The notes: generated by a model not told the origin, from the sequence alone. A stretch of 64,000 nt of DNA from Elysia chlorotica (GCA_003991915.1 RQTK01000020.1:161160-225159), one strand, 5' to 3'; counted from the first letter of the stretch, positions 49,139 through 60,656 are shown. A program made the numbers and translations.

Positions 49139-49175
49139 TTAATCCACAAACCCGAAGACTTCCACCACCTGACAG
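49139..49175 (-). CDS. TBC1D24: TBC1D24-like, last coding exon
   Basis: Acceptor attgtttcag before 49175. It finishes a split Ser codon, then CQVVEVFGFVD and TAA at 49141-49139. V-E-V-x-G-F is the usual TLDc terminus. Only 37 coding bases, found by motif. Confidence 0.88.
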
Positions 49176-52100
49176 CTGAAACAATAGGCAAGATGTTTAG
49201 GAACTTGATCTGATGAAGTCTAATGGAACCGTCTTATGCTCAGATACAGAAAGCGAACAGTACTTAATTTTTCAGTTGTAAAAAGGTAAAGGCTGCAACA
49301 AAAAAATATTTTTTCAAAAAAATAATGTCTTCACTTATTCACTTTTATTCTTTACCTGTTCCATAACTAATCTTTTAAATATTATGCTCAGTTCAACATA
49401 TTGACAATCTAAAGCCTGTCAAAACAAACAAAGAGAGCGTGCTGACTCACCTAAAGTCCTGTGCCTCACACAGTGGCTCGTTAACAAACGTATCACAATG
49501 GGTGCTGCGGCAGCTACTCATCATGTTGTCCAGGTAGATGGCTTCTCCATTGCTAAGAGAAAGTTAAAATATCAGTTTAATAGTGCTCGTAGTAAGCTAC
49601 GACAATAAAACACTCTTTTATCTCAAATACTCCAAAGGTATGAATAAGTATTTAACGTTCCAGGATCACTTCAGGACCAATCAAGAGCGTCTACAAATCT
49701 TGACATCTATTTCTATTCAGCCTTTATTTCTGTTTTCATCAAATCTTCACATTTTTAAACATGCAATTTCTATAATTCATACTGCGCAATAATAATTATA
49801 CCTTTTGAAAGCCACACTGAGGGGCCCAAAATTTATAAAATGGCCTTTTTAGACTGATATAATCCTAAAAAATGTATTTTTTTTAAATATTTATCTCAGA
49901 CAAATGTGAACCCATAGAGACTCCAACATTAAAGTCATGATAGTTAATAAGCAGGCCTGCCTCCTCTTTCCAGGAGGAGGGGGCACTAATGCAACAGTTA
50001 GGACATTTGACCATCATTGTGAAGGAGCTGGGTTCAAACCCCAGCTTGGACAACATGTGTAAACCAAACGAGGAATGGTTAGCTGAGGCCCTTGAGTTAC
50101 TATGTTAAGGAAAGAAATGACAACTTACCTCACAATGCCGATTGCTGAGAAAAGTCAATTATCCTTAGTTAGCCAACAATCTTTCAGAGAGTATGAGGGA
50201 AAAAATTCCTATCTTTCTGTCTTACGCATATTAATTTTGACTTACCCACTTCCGATGATGAGCATGGTATCGTCTCCGGCCATGAAATGGTCACTGGTGT
50301 GGCCCCGGGTCTGCACTGTGGCTCCTGCCCAGGGAAACTTCTTCATGCTTGGGTACATGGTGAACACAAACGTCTCTCCAGTGCCAAAAAACGACATGTG
50401 TGGTTGGTTCTTCTCATGTCGGGTGAACCACGGCTCAGAGCAAAACGCTCCAAAAATCTAAAATGTAAGGTACATTAAAAGTTTTTCTCACATTATATTT
50501 TAAAGTGAGAACAGATTGCAATGGCATCAATGGGCATGCACTGTAGCAGGATGACATTTTGACAAAATAATGATAGCATTTGCATTATCATCACAGAAAA
50601 AAATAATGCTTATCACAATAAAAGAATTAATGAGATACACTAGTCTGCTACCTCAGGGATTAAATATGCTTTGTCCTAATACACAGTTAAGTTGGTGTAT
50701 TAATGTCCAAAGTCAGCAGCAAGGCTATATAGTGGACATGTCCCAAGAATGTTGTCTCAAAATTTTATGTGCAGCCACACAGAGACAGTGACGAGAAACC
50801 AAGACTCCTGTCTCAGTCGGTCACAATATACTGACACCAACCAAACCAGTAGGGAACAAAACAGACAAAATACATTTTTTTTAAACAATTTTTAGTTTTG
50901 AACCGGGAAACCTCCCTTTTGGTGTGAATACTGAAATATTCTTTTAGAAGTTGTACATTTTGTTAAAATATTACAACAACAACAAAAAATGTTTAAATGC
51001 CATAGACTTGTACATCATATAAAATTAAAACAAAGAAAACATTTACTTTCTTAAAATTCAGAAATAATGTAAATTAAGATCAAATTTCCTTTGTCCCTAC
51101 TGTTTGTGTCCGGATTAGTATAATAAAATCAGCTGAGACAAAAGTCCTGCGATCGACATACTATCTGTGTGTGGTTATACCTAAAATTGTCATATGTTAG
51201 TCTTGGGAGCAGTCCATGAGAAAGCCCAATTTCTGACTGTAGAGGTTTTGACACATAAACTGACAAACTAAGGTTTTTATTTCCAAGTGTTAATAATGTT
51301 ACGCGCATAGAGCACCACCTTTGTGTAGTGGTTATGCGCGATATAAAAACTATGTATTATTATTATTATTATTATTATTAAACAATCACTAGTTTGAAAA
51401 AAAAAGAAGCTTACAGAGCCGTCCGTGGATTTTATGACCAAGATCGTGTGCTGTGCATGCTGGGAGCGGGTGTACAACGTGCGCAGTGTAGTCCCGTCCA
51501 CCTCTGAGGAGAATAACCGCTCCAGTTTCTTCAGAGTCAGTCTGATAGGAATCCAGCCCCATAATGCATGCAACTGCAAAGGAGAAAGAATGGATGAAAA
51601 AACAAGGTTTCCTTTTTTTTTTTTTTTCTTTTCTTGGAAGATGATTCTTGAGACACCTTTGTATATAGTAAAGAAATTCAAGCCAATTGAACTTAAAATG
51701 AGAGAAGATAAAATTGCAGAGGCTGGAGTTAGATCGTTTTTCACTCGTCAACAACTCGAATGGAGTTGCATGGATACAAAAATCTGTCCATTTTTTTTTT
51801 ATGATTTTCATTTGATGCATAAGCACCCTTTTTTTTTTAAGTGAAGTAAAACCCAGATGAATATAATCAGATGTGTCAACAGGCTATGAAAATGCTGACT
51901 CCCACCCACACTGGAAAAAAAATGTGTTAAATAATGTATCAATGATTTTACTTAATGCTCTCTGTAACTGGATTCCCTTTAGACTTCGACATCAATTGTC
52001 AATTTTCAATAAACAAAAAGATCTATACAAGCTATCAATTACTTGCTAGTTATATTATAACCAAAACATTTCCTAAAACGATTCCTGGATCCAGAGGGAC

Positions 52101-55100
52101 ATTGTAGTAAAAAGTTGTGAATTTTTTAAATCAGATTTGTACTGAGCTCTCATAAAGTCCTGTAACTCTTATAAAAAGTAACAACAACAGAATTTTAGTT
52201 TCATCCTTGAATTTGGCACTTCTGTATAATACAGCACATACAAATCGTCACCACAGTTGTATAAAATCCTATTGCATTTCTAAAAGACTCTAAATCTTTC
52301 GTAGTTTAGGATAGAACAATATACAACTGAGGTGATAAAATATGCAGCCATTTAAATACAATTAACAAAAAAAAATTTTTTTTAAATGAGTAGAACAAAA
52401 AATAACCCTCACCATGTCAGGAGTCAATATCTGTGTCTTTGTCTTGAGCAAATAGCTCGGCCCGTTGAACGAGTGTGACAGCGAGGTTTGCCCGGCGCTG
52501 AGGGTGGAGGCCACCGCGGGGAGCTCATCAGTCGCAGGCAGGGATCGCAGGTACGCCTCGTGCTTGGCCTGGAGTTTGTGGATCTCCCTGCGCGTCAAAC
52601 CCCGGATACTGAACCCAGCCTAGGCATTAAAAGGAAAGAAGGGTGAGTGAGTGAGTGAGTTTGTTTTACGGCACGTCAGCACGGTAGCACCTATGTAGTG
52701 CCCATGATGTCCTAAGACAATTAATGCATTATACTAGTAGCAATTGTAGATGGAATGGGAAAAATTATAGATATAAAAGTGAAGTTATTCCCATGTTCGA
52801 GAAATATTTGGGGTCCTGATTATACTAGGACTGGAAATGCACTAACTTATAAGTAAGGGCATTAAAAAACTGAAGAAATACCATTGCAACAAAGTTTTGA
52901 ATTCAGATGCAACATCAATACTAAGAAATTAATTTCTTAACTTAAAAAGTGTACAACAACTAGATCTTAAAACATAATTGAAAGGACATTACAGTACTGA
53001 CAAATAAAAAAATATTCATACCACATTCCTAGTATATAAAAAATTACGAAGCAGGGACATTTAAAAAATACTGATAAACGATAAAAAGTGTACAACCTCT
53101 AAATCTTAAAACATAATTGAAGGAACATTACAATACTGAAAAAAAAATATTCATACCACTAGTATACAATAATATAATAATTTAGGAAGGAGGGACATTT
53201 AAAAAACAATACTGATAAACGATACCTTGAGGAGTTTCTTGGGTTCGTAAGGCATGCTGCTGCAGAACCTGCTGATAGCGGCGCTGATGTTGGTCACAGG
53301 GGAGTTACGGCTGCCGCGTCTGTCTGAGGATCAAACAACAATAGAGCTGCCAACTCAAGGCAAGAGAGTGTTGTAACAAAAACGCATAAAAATAAGGTTT
53401 TTAGGGTATGGTTGGCTGATCTGAATAAATGCAACACAACTTTCAGTCTCATAGTTAAATTGTTCGTCTAGCATACGAATACTTGATACTAAAAGAATAT
53501 ATTCTTTTTATTATTGATTTTGGAAATTATTTTGACTTGGTTTACTAATATTCAACAAGGCTTTTGCACAAAAACATAATATAGAGGCAACCTTAGAGAA
53601 TGAAAATTACATTTGTGATGATTTAAGGAATTTAACTAGAAAATAAATTATTTTAACAATCTCACTGCTATGAGATTGAACTAGACCCAAATAAGGGGAA
53701 ATTTTATTTTTATTTCCATGCAAAAACCATTATCTAGAATGGCTTATCACTTAAATCCACTTATCTACTCCTAATTAACTTGGCCCCATTTAAAAATAAG
53801 TGATTGCATGTACTTTTGGTCGATTTAGGGAGGGGAATACATGCAGAGGGAAGGGGGGGGGGGATTGTAGCCCTGTGCTAGAACATCGGCTTCCTACATA
53901 TGAAGTCTGTTGTACGAGCCTTGGCGATCCCCCCCCCCTCCCACTAAATTGGGTCGGCGTCAGTTAAATGTGATAGTCAGGAGTCATGATATCCCCGCTC
54001 TGCCTTGTGTGTGGCAGCACATAAAGTTGTCAGACGTCGATCTACGTGCACGTCTATAATAAATATAGTCTATATAGTGCTGACGTTGGACATCAAACTA
54101 ACTCAACTACAACTACATGCACTATCTAAAGAGTTATGCTCTACCTTTAAGCTTTTTAATTTTATGTCAGCAGTGAAATGATTAAAATTAGGCTCTCAAA
54201 CTACAAAGCCCAGTATTTCAAAACTACGTTATTATGTGTCTTACACTAGGATTTTTACATGACATAAAAATATATTTGCACCTATCTCTATTCAAGACTG
54301 CTGTAATTGAGATTTCAATACTTACTGCTATCTTTTGTGAAAAGGATGAGAATAGAGAGAGCCACCCTGAAGAAAACCTTGTAGCCTTCCAGAAGATAGC
54401 TGTCTATGATACGCACCTGGCACATGATATTGAAAGATGAAAAAAAAATAAAGCAGCTGCTGCAAATATGTGATAAAGTTTTAAAGCTTTAAAGCCTAAC
54501 AACTGTAATATCTGTCAAAATTAATCCTCTAAATTATGGTAAATACATTTTAGAACTGATAGATTTACATTAAAGGTACAATCAATTAGTTAATATTCAC
54601 TTAGGTTAAGCAGAACGTATTTTTTGCAATGGATAACTTTTGGATATTTTAGCATAAAAAACAACCACCAATTATGTGATTTCTTTTTGTGATCAATTAT
54701 AGATAAGATATGAATAGGTTACAAACATGAAATCATGACAATAATTGCAGTTTTCTTATTTTAAAAAAAAATGTAAAAAAAAAAAAAAGAAATGACAGAA
54801 AAAAAAGGAGAAAAAAATTAATTTCTTCCATCGACAGATGATTACAGAAATTTGATGTAAAGATCAAGTAGATATTACATTCACCTTTTGAGGCTACCCA
54901 TATGATTTCACTTTATTTTTTAACTCAAGGCAAGCCCATACCAAGTACTGGAAAGGAAGGTCTTTAAATATCCACCATATCCACGGTTCAAACACAGCAT
55001 CCACATTCTTTGAACTGCGCACAACCAGGACGTAAGCTTGTTTCTGCAAGATATCAAAAGTTATATTAAAAATAAGTATTGGCTTTGCCATCAAAACAAC

Positions 55101-56946
55101 AACAAAGAGAGGGGAATTTTCTGAAACAGTTCATACTTGGATGCTCTATAAAAAAAATGTGGTCCCTGTCAAGGCATGTTCGTCAAGAACAGATTTATAT
55201 TAATATATATATATTTTTTTAAAGTAAAGTTGTTCCAACACTCTTGACAGAGCACTGGGAAACCCAGAGTTGTGGTCCTGATTGTACTAGGCAAACTGCA
55301 TTTGTGAGGTAGGTTACCACTACTTTCCTAGCTGCACTTTAATAGGCCCAACCTCTTTCTAAAAAATGTCATGTGATATTTGTAATCCGGCTCGTGCAAA
55401 AAGATGTATTAACACAAGTCTATGCTCTAACCCAACCAGCAGATAGTTTACACACAAAAAAATGCAACTATCACACGATTTTGTTTAGGTTTTTTTTGAG
55501 AAAGAGGTCAGCCCCATTTTGCCATGACTCAAGAGCCTTAGATATCCATTCCGTCTTGGGTGACACAGGGGCCCCTGGCAAAAATCGTCCTTGCCTGGGA
55601 TAGAAACCAGTACCTTTACAAAGGTGCGGCCCAACGGCCTGGCCTATGTGCCAATGACACCCCCACTTACACATTGGAGGAACCAAATTTGGCTTGGGAC
55701 TCTGGATCTTAAGGCACATGCTTCACTGTGTAAAACATAATACATGTATAACAAATCATTATTATAATTTATATAAAATGTGCAACTACGTTTATATTTT
55801 AAATATAAAACTAATTATCAATGACCTTGAGGCAAACTACTGTAGTCTTAATAGACCATGTGCAGTCACAATTATATACCACTAAACCTATATTTTGAGA
55901 AAGGCTTTCAGGAGAAGAATTACTACAAAATGAAACACATATGAAGTGATTTTTTGATAACCAATGAAAGCTGGTTTATCAAACATGACGAAAATGCACA
56001 CATCATAAGAGGGTAGTCCTTAACCCTTAGGTACCCTAGGGTTATGCTAAATGCACCTCTGTGGTGAAGGTATGTCAGGAACAGCAAATTTATTTTACAA
56101 TTAAAAATTCTTTCATGTTTGTAAAAAAGTAAAGTTTTGCCAATACTCTGATCGAGCATTGTGTGTCTGCGATACAGCCTAGGTGCATACTGCAAGCAAT
56201 AAGAAACCAACAAACCAACTAACTTAGAAACCTTACTGTGTACTTCTTGGCCAAGTCTCTCAACACTAGAGCTGTTGCCTCATTGTTCTTTTTGGCCTGG
56301 GCTAGGTACAGAGTTCTGTCCGCGGCGAGTAAGGCCTGAACACAGTCGAAGCAGGCCTCTGGTGTCATGTAGTGAAGGAACAGGCACACCAGTGGGTACA
56401 GCAGGGGGCAGTAGATGATGTCCGGCGATAAGTTAGCAATCACTGTGATGACCTCTTTGGCTGTATGGATGCCGTGCTGGTTGAGATGGTAGCTGTGGAG
56501 GTGCTCGCTGTCCACAAATGGTGGCAAGGATAGGGTCTCTTCAGCTGTGGGAACAAAAGAAAACACTAAAGGTGTGCAACTAATGTTTCGCTATATAACA
56601 AATTTGATATACACCCAGTAATAACCAAAAAGAAGTGTGTTATATTATTATCATTACTATATTTACTCAGTAATAAAATGGTCTCTGCAGCTGTGGGAAC
56701 AAAGAAAAACACTAAAGGGTGCAACTAATGTTTCGCTTTAGAACAAATTTTATATACACCCAGTAATAACCAAAAAGAAGTGTGCTATACTATTGTCATT
56801 AATATATTTACTCAGTAATAAAAAAAAAAAGGAACAATAAAAAACAAGTATTTACAAAAAAATTAGTTCTATACAAAGTCAGTAATTGTAAAACTAAAAA
56901 GTAAAAGTGAGTTATACAACTATCTAATGATATAAACCTATAAATA

Positions 56947-56979
<33 letters not shown>

Positions 56980-59900
56980 ACTATAACATATTTATAATAT
57001 TAACCAGGAAATAACCCCCAAAAAGTACTGTATTACAAGGATAATTTTTCAGTCTTATCAAATACAACATGTGTATATATTCTTTAAAAAAATTTAATGA
57101 ACAGTAAAGAGGCAAGAGAACAGGTTCAAGTGGTAAAGTGTTGGTCTCCATAAAAAGAGGTCTGTGGTTTGAAACCCCCAATCAGTCTGATTTCATCCCC
57201 TACTGGTTGGATTGGTGTCAGTATAATTTGACCAGCTTAGACAGAAGTACAGGTTTCCCCGCCTAATCTCGTGTGTGGCAGCACACATAAATTTAGCCTT
57301 GGTGGCTGTCACAACATAGCTTATATAGTGCTGACTGGATGTTAACTCAACGGAGTCACAGTATTTTGCCAGCAGTGCTCATGAAATCGCACTTTTTCAG
57401 GGCTTTTCTGAAATTCAAATTTATCGAACCAATAAAGATAGAATTTATGTGTTTGCAGAATGAAAAACTTCAACTTTCTCTCTTTCAAATAAAAGACTAT
57501 TTCCCCATGTACATGCACTTGATGTGGTCCAGTTGAGTTAAGCCACCAACCAGCTAAACTGGGCAAGGGCTACAGCCTACTCACAGTCTTGGGCGAGGGC
57601 ATCCTTGGCCAGCTCCTGGTAGAGGCCCCCTCCAGCCTTGACCAGGTGACCGCACAGGTTCATCCACTGGTTACGGCGAGCGTCCGACTCGGCCGGCCAC
57701 TGCGAGTTTCTCAGGTAGGACTTGAGATTTTTGGTGGCTCCGCTTTGCAGGAGAGCCACAAGGTGCTCCTCAGACCGCCCTCCAAAGCCATCCTCTGAAG
57801 AAGGAAAAAAAATGTAAACTGCTTTTTTTTTCATTTCTTTCTTTTAGTTTCAAAGAGTTTGGTACCAAATAATTTTTCTTAGACGTGTTACAGTTTTTAA
57901 CCCTTAAGGTACGAAATCAAAATTTACATCAAGGAAAACAACTGATTTTCCTGCTGTTTAGGCTGAAATACACACACCGTTAGAAATGTGAAGTTGCCTT
58001 TTTTTCCACATTGAGTCCTTCATTTGATTTTTTCAAACATGCATTCAATTTCAGTCTGGCTTGTAAACGTGTATGGGGCCGAGACAGGAGTCCAGGCCTC
58101 CCTGTTTAGTCCTGTGAGTGGCAGCACATAAAATTGTCAGACGTACGTCCACAATATAGCCTCTATATACACAATGCTTACGTCACATGTTAAGCAACAA
58201 ACAAACCAACCTGTGTGGGGGTTCTTGTTGCCCAGCGAGGCCTTAAAGCTGTCCACATCAACATACTCTGTGAAGGCGACCCCCAGCTCCAGAGCATGCT
58301 CAAACACCTCCCTCTCAGAGTTGTCTCCCGCCACGCCTGCAGCGCTAAGCTCCGTCATCCTGGCTGAGGCAGCAGGGGAGGATGGAGAGGACCCGTCCTC
58401 CGACAGTTGAGAGTACTTGCTGCACACTCCCAGTCCGTCTGCTCAAATACGTGAAAAGAAATAACCATTCCACATCACATATGTATTGTATGTAAGCGTA
58501 TTTTTCGGAGGAATTTGAAAGAATTTATTTCAGGTAAAAGCTTTGGTATGTACTATTTCAAACTGGAGGTTGTGCAGTTCAATGCAAAGATGCGCTAGCA
58601 CAAAACCATATCAATTTGCACAACATTTGTGCGGTGTGATGGGAAAAGGTTAAAGAAAGCATCTAACTTAAGAGTGAGGTTAACATCAGTAACCAAGGCG
58701 GGCTATTCATACAATTTCTTTTTCAGTATCTTAAAATTAAAAACATTGAAGAACCTGACTCTAAGGTGATTTTAAAATAAATCTGAGTAAAAACTCTAAT
58801 TGATGCCTCAAAAAAATTGATGCACCCAATTTAAACCAAAAAAGATAAACATCTATATGGAGTTGTGAAAGATAAAGTATTCAATTTTATCCCAAACATT
58901 TTTAACAAACAGAGTTATGGCCTTTTCTTGTCCCCTTTTGAGGATATCACTTTAAACATGTTCTCCAGATTTTCTAGATGGTCACATAATGATATCACAA
59001 TAACCAGTGAAAATTATGATGATTCCATTGAGACCAAATAGCACAGAGAAAAGTCAACGAGCATGCATGAAGAGTGTGGAGCTCTGATGCACATCTTATT
59101 TAGCTTCAAAGATAGATGTCCGAAAATCCTGTTGAGGTACCCTTAGTGTTTTGGGGTAATATATCTGAAGAAATGTTATGTTCTAAAGGAACGATTTTAT
59201 TTAGGAAGTACATTAGCTACAAAACTGATGTCAAAAACAAAAAAATGTGAACGTAACTTAATAAAAATATCTTTTAAGAAAAAAAAAGCAGCTTTAATAA
59301 TAAATCCCACTTTGAGTTTGACAAAACAACTTACCATCGGAAGCATGGCTTGGAGACAAAAAGGAATCTGCCTCTTCTGATGTGTTGAGGAATGGAGAAT
59401 CATATTCTGAGGAACCCTCTGATCTTTGAGGAGACTGCAACAGGCTTGCTTCCGCACTTTTGTCCCCAGTGTTGTATCTTGAAGAAGACGTGCTGCTAAA
59501 TAATGCAGTCGACCCACTGGTCTCTAAACTTACACTTTCTTGATTTGCTGAAGATCTGCTAGGTTTGAATTTTTCGGGCTTTGGTGACTTCTCAGCCTTT
59601 TGCGTTTTATCAGGTTTAGGTGATTTGTCAGCCTTTTGTGTTTTTTCAGGCTTGGGTGATTTTTCAACTTTTTTACCTGTGCCTTTTGAATTTTTTTCTT
59701 TGGGGTCATCTTCTTTAACCTGAACAGCAGTGAGTCCAGGCTCATCCTGGCTTTTGTCGTCTGTTGTAGACTTGTCTTCCAAGTCCAGAGTTGAATAAGA
59801 ATCAGGGGTGCTGGACCCAAATCCAAACTGAGATGCCTTAGCTGAAACTATTTTGAGATCTGCAAAGTTTTTCTCCACTTTGTCATCCTTCTTTTTAGCT

Positions 59901-60253
59901 GTTGACGGAGGGGACTCCTCATCGCAGGAATCCTTGAGAATCGAGTGCTTTATACTCTTATCTCCGAGGCTCTTGTCAAACAGTTTTGATTTACCCGGAG
60001 CAGCAGCAAAGCTGATAAGGGATGATCTGGCAGACGTTTTTGAAGTGCCAGCCTGAATTTCTTCTGGACCATCACCAGAGCTTTTATCATTGGTCACGTC
60101 TTTTTCCAGCAGCAGTTTTGTATCCTCTTCCTCTGGAGATATTTCTTGGGGTGGACTTTCTGAAAAGGATCCATTTTCAGTAGCAGAAGGCGATGTCAGA
60201 TGCTCTTTTTCAGAAAAATTAGGTGTTGAGGCCATTACTTTTTAAGGATGAAC
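49139..60253 (-). CDS. TBC1D24: TBC1D24/Skywalker-like TBC-TLDc protein, complete gene
   Basis: Twelve coding exons whose phases all agree: 60235-59335, 58438-58211, 57794-57585, 56544-56237, 55043-54942, 54416-54326, 53323-53226, 52619-52413, 51573-51415, 50457-50246, 49552-49451, 49175-49139. They encode 884 aa. Residues 1 to about 345 are Ser/Lys/Glu-rich low complexity with three K(S)PKP repeats at about 189-222. The TBC domain (about 365-640) contains VDSEHLHSYHLN, SPDIIYCPLLYPLVCLFLHY and LLEGYKVFFRVALSIL. The C-terminal TLDc (about 710-884) contains LWGWIPIRL, SFFGTGETFVF, STHCDTF and ends VFGFVD. Only TBC1D24/Sky combines TBC with TLDc in animals. Family knowledge: it controls synaptic vesicle sorting through Rab35/Arf6 and binds phosphoinositides. 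The canonical TBC Arg- and Gln-finger motifs are not seen, as in the family. The usual protein is about 560 aa, so the N-terminal extension is unusual. Confidence 0.9.
49451..49552 (-). CDS. TBC1D24: TBC1D24-like, coding exon 11 (TLDc)
   Basis: Acceptor ttctcttag, donor gtgagt; phase 2/2. Reads NGEAIYLDNMMSSCRSTHCD, then TFVNEPLC, matching the SHCDTFNNQPLC motif of the human family member. Confidence 0.93.
49975..50105 (+). repeat. tRNA-like SINE head, other family
   Basis: gcactaatgcaacagttagg with box-B-like gctgggttcaaacccc. In a TBC1D24-like intron; the body differs from the main SINE. Confidence 0.45.
50246..50457 (-). CDS. TBC1D24: TBC1D24-like, coding exon 10 (TLDc core)
   Basis: Acceptor acattttag, donor gtaagt; phase 0 in, 2 out. 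Reads IFGAFCSEPWF, SFFGTGETFVFTMYP and DHFMAGDDTMLIIGSG, the typical TLDc core motifs. Confidence 0.93.
50692..50875 (-). repeat. SINE, headless, in TBC1D24-like intron
   Basis: gttggtgtattaatgtcc, gtggacatgtcccaag, ctcctgtctcagtcggtcac and ccaaaccagtaggga motifs. Confidence 0.75.
51096..51262 (+). repeat. SINE body, diverged
   Basis: tccctactgtttgtgtcc, atcagctgagacaaaag and gtcttgggagcagtcc motifs in plus orientation, ending in a degraded tail. Confidence 0.6.
51296..51378 (+). repeat. Dispersed repeat 3' end with (ATT)n
   Basis: tatgcgcgatataaaaactatg followed by (TATT)n, the same type of 3' end as at 12581 (opposite strand). It lies about 40 bp from the donor of coding exon 9. Confidence 0.5.
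51415..51573 (-). CDS. TBC1D24: TBC1D24-like, coding exon 9 (TLDc start)
   Basis: Acceptor ctcctttgcag, donor gtaagc; 53 codons, phase 0/0. Reads LHALWGWIPIRLTLKKLERL, then TTLRTLYTRSQHAQHTILVI. Confidence 0.93.
52413..52619 (-). CDS. TBC1D24: TBC1D24-like, coding exon 8
   Basis: Acceptor aatgcctag, donor gtgagg; 69 codons, phase 0/0. Encodes FSIRGLTRREIHKLQAKHEA, then a Ser/Leu linker ending TKTQILTPDM at the start of the TLDc domain. Confidence 0.9.
52643..52740 (+). repeat. Fragment with (GTGA)n and ttacggc motif
   Basis: gtgagtgagtgagtgagttt followed by tgttttacggcacgtcagc, a common molluscan dispersed-repeat start. Short and diverged. Confidence 0.4.
52949..53223. repeat. Two-copy tandem repeat at donor of TBC1D24-like coding exon 7
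   Basis: Units of about 137 bp (52949-53085 and 53086-53223), both starting agtgtacaac and ending actgataaacgata. The second copy ends directly at the exon 7 donor. Confidence 0.85.
53226..53323 (-). CDS. TBC1D24: TBC1D24-like, coding exon 7
   Basis: Acceptor gatcctcag, donor gtatcg; phase 1 in, 0 out. Encodes SAAISRFCSSMPYEPKKLLK, the TBC-TLDc linker. A two-copy tandem repeat abuts its donor. Confidence 0.85.
53856..54110 (+). repeat. SINE, head type I
   Basis: agaacatcggcttcctac head with tacgagccttggcg, body aattgggtcggcgtcagtt to cagacgtcga, tail aactaactcaac. A poly-C run interrupts the head/body junction. Confidence 0.8.
54326..54416 (-). CDS. TBC1D24: TBC1D24-like, coding exon 6
   Basis: Acceptor catgtgccag, donor gtaagt; phase 0 in, 1 out. 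Reads VRIIDSYLLEGYKVFFRVAL, matching the conserved end of the TBC domain. Found from motif and phase. Confidence 0.9.
54942..55043 (-). CDS. TBC1D24: TBC1D24-like, coding exon 5
   Basis: Acceptor gatatcttgcag, donor gtatgg; 34 codons, phase 0/0. Encodes NVDAVFEPWIWWIFKDLPFQ, a late TBC segment. Confidence 0.88.
55480..55690 (-). repeat. Possible SINE or other dispersed repeat
   Basis: GC-richer than its surroundings. On the minus strand it has a box-B-like ctggtttctatccc segment and a ggccaggccgttgggccgc block. Its overlapping frames on both strands do not fit the gene's phases. Confidence 0.3.
56237..56544 (-). CDS. TBC1D24: TBC1D24-like, coding exon 4 (TBC core)
   Basis: Acceptor tgttcccacag, donor gtaagg. 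Contains LPPFVDSEHLHSYHLNQHG and SPDIIYCPLLYPLVCLFLHY, aligning with the TBC1D24 core. The acceptor region is tandemly duplicated in the intron just upstream on the gene strand. Confidence 0.92.
56534..56825. repeat. Two-copy tandem repeat across acceptor of TBC1D24-like coding exon 4
   Basis: 146-bp units (56534-56679 and 56680-56825). The second, intronic copy repeats the acceptor (tttgttcccacag on the gene strand) and about the first 12 bases of the exon. Confidence 0.88.
57108..57356 (+). repeat. SINE, head type II, full length
   Basis: ggttcaagtggtaaagtg, ggtctcc, tgtggtttgaaaccc head; cccctactggttggattgg body; gatgttaactcaac tail. In a TBC1D24-like intron. Confidence 0.8.
57585..57794 (-). 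CDS. TBC1D24: TBC1D24-like, coding exon 3 (TBC start)
   Basis: Acceptor tccttcttcag, donor gtgagt, phase 1/1. Contains LKSYLRNSQWPAESDARRNQ, equivalent to the first TBC helices. Confidence 0.88.
58075..58196 (+). repeat. SINE 3' half
   Basis: gccgagacaggagtcc, gtggcagcacataaaattgt and cagacgtacgtccac motifs. It ends about 15 bp before the donor of coding exon 2. Confidence 0.65.
58211..58438 (-). CDS. TBC1D24: TBC1D24-like, coding exon 2
   Basis: Acceptor ttgagcag, donor gttggt, phase 1/1. Ser-rich first half, then EVFEHALELGVAFTEYVDVD; the YVDVDSF segment aligns with the normal N-terminus of TBC1D24, marking where the family sequence begins. Confidence 0.85.
59335..60253 (-). CDS. TBC1D24: TBC1D24-like, first coding exon (N-terminal extension)
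   Basis: Acceptor ttgcag before 60253; ATG at 60235-60233, 18 bases into the exon. 300 codons, donor gtaagt at 59334, phase 1. Encodes acidic/Ser-rich sequence and the KSPKPEKTQKA-type repeats. No recognised domain. The ORF continues a further 13 codons into the intron and stops. Confidence 0.88.
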
Positions 60254-60360
60254 CTGCAATTTTGTTAAATGAGAGTTCAAGTTTAGAATGAAGCATTTCG
60301 AAAAAGAACTTCTTTTGTCTTGTAATTGTGCTGACAATTAATATTTCAGTACAAACATAC

Positions 60361-60385
60361 CTGTGGTACAGGACTACAGAGGCAA
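60361..60385 (-). other. TBC1D24: Candidate non-coding first exon end (5'UTR) of TBC1D24-like gene
   Basis: ctgtagtcctgtaccacag followed by donor gtatgt (60360-60355). It can splice to the acceptor aaattgcag ending at 60254, giving a 5'UTR with the start codon in the second exon. The upstream limit is unknown. The same donor is conserved in the duplicate copy (ends 61796). Confidence 0.45.
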
Positions 60386-60534
60386 TGGCTTTATAGTTTT
60401 ACTTTTCACTGTGAAAGAATTATGAGTCTTACCCTTAGAAGGGGGAAAATTATGCATCATCTGCAACATAGCCGACTCCTATTGATAGCATGAGATTTGC
60501 AAAGAGAAAAAGAGACAGAGAGAGATAGAGGGAG

Positions 60535-60656
60535 TTGAGGAGTTGGTTTAACGTCCAACAATATAGCTATATTGTGTACAGGTCCCAAGACTGACGGCTC
60601 AGCGTGTCACATTATACTGACACCGATCCAACCACTTGAGCTAGTTCGCTCCCTGA
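60535..60656 (-). repeat. SINE fragment in duplication copy 1
   Basis: gttggtttaacgtccaac, gtcccaagactgacgg, cacattatactgacacc and gatccaacca motifs. A 20-bp GA run adjoins its 5' end. Confidence 0.75.

Noticed and set aside
50102..50461. 119-codon plus frame opposite TBC1D24-like coding exon 10
   Set aside because: Antisense shadow of the TLDc-encoding exon.
51425..51844. 139-codon plus frame opposite TBC1D24-like coding exon 9
   Set aside because: Antisense shadow of a verified exon; extends into intron T-runs.
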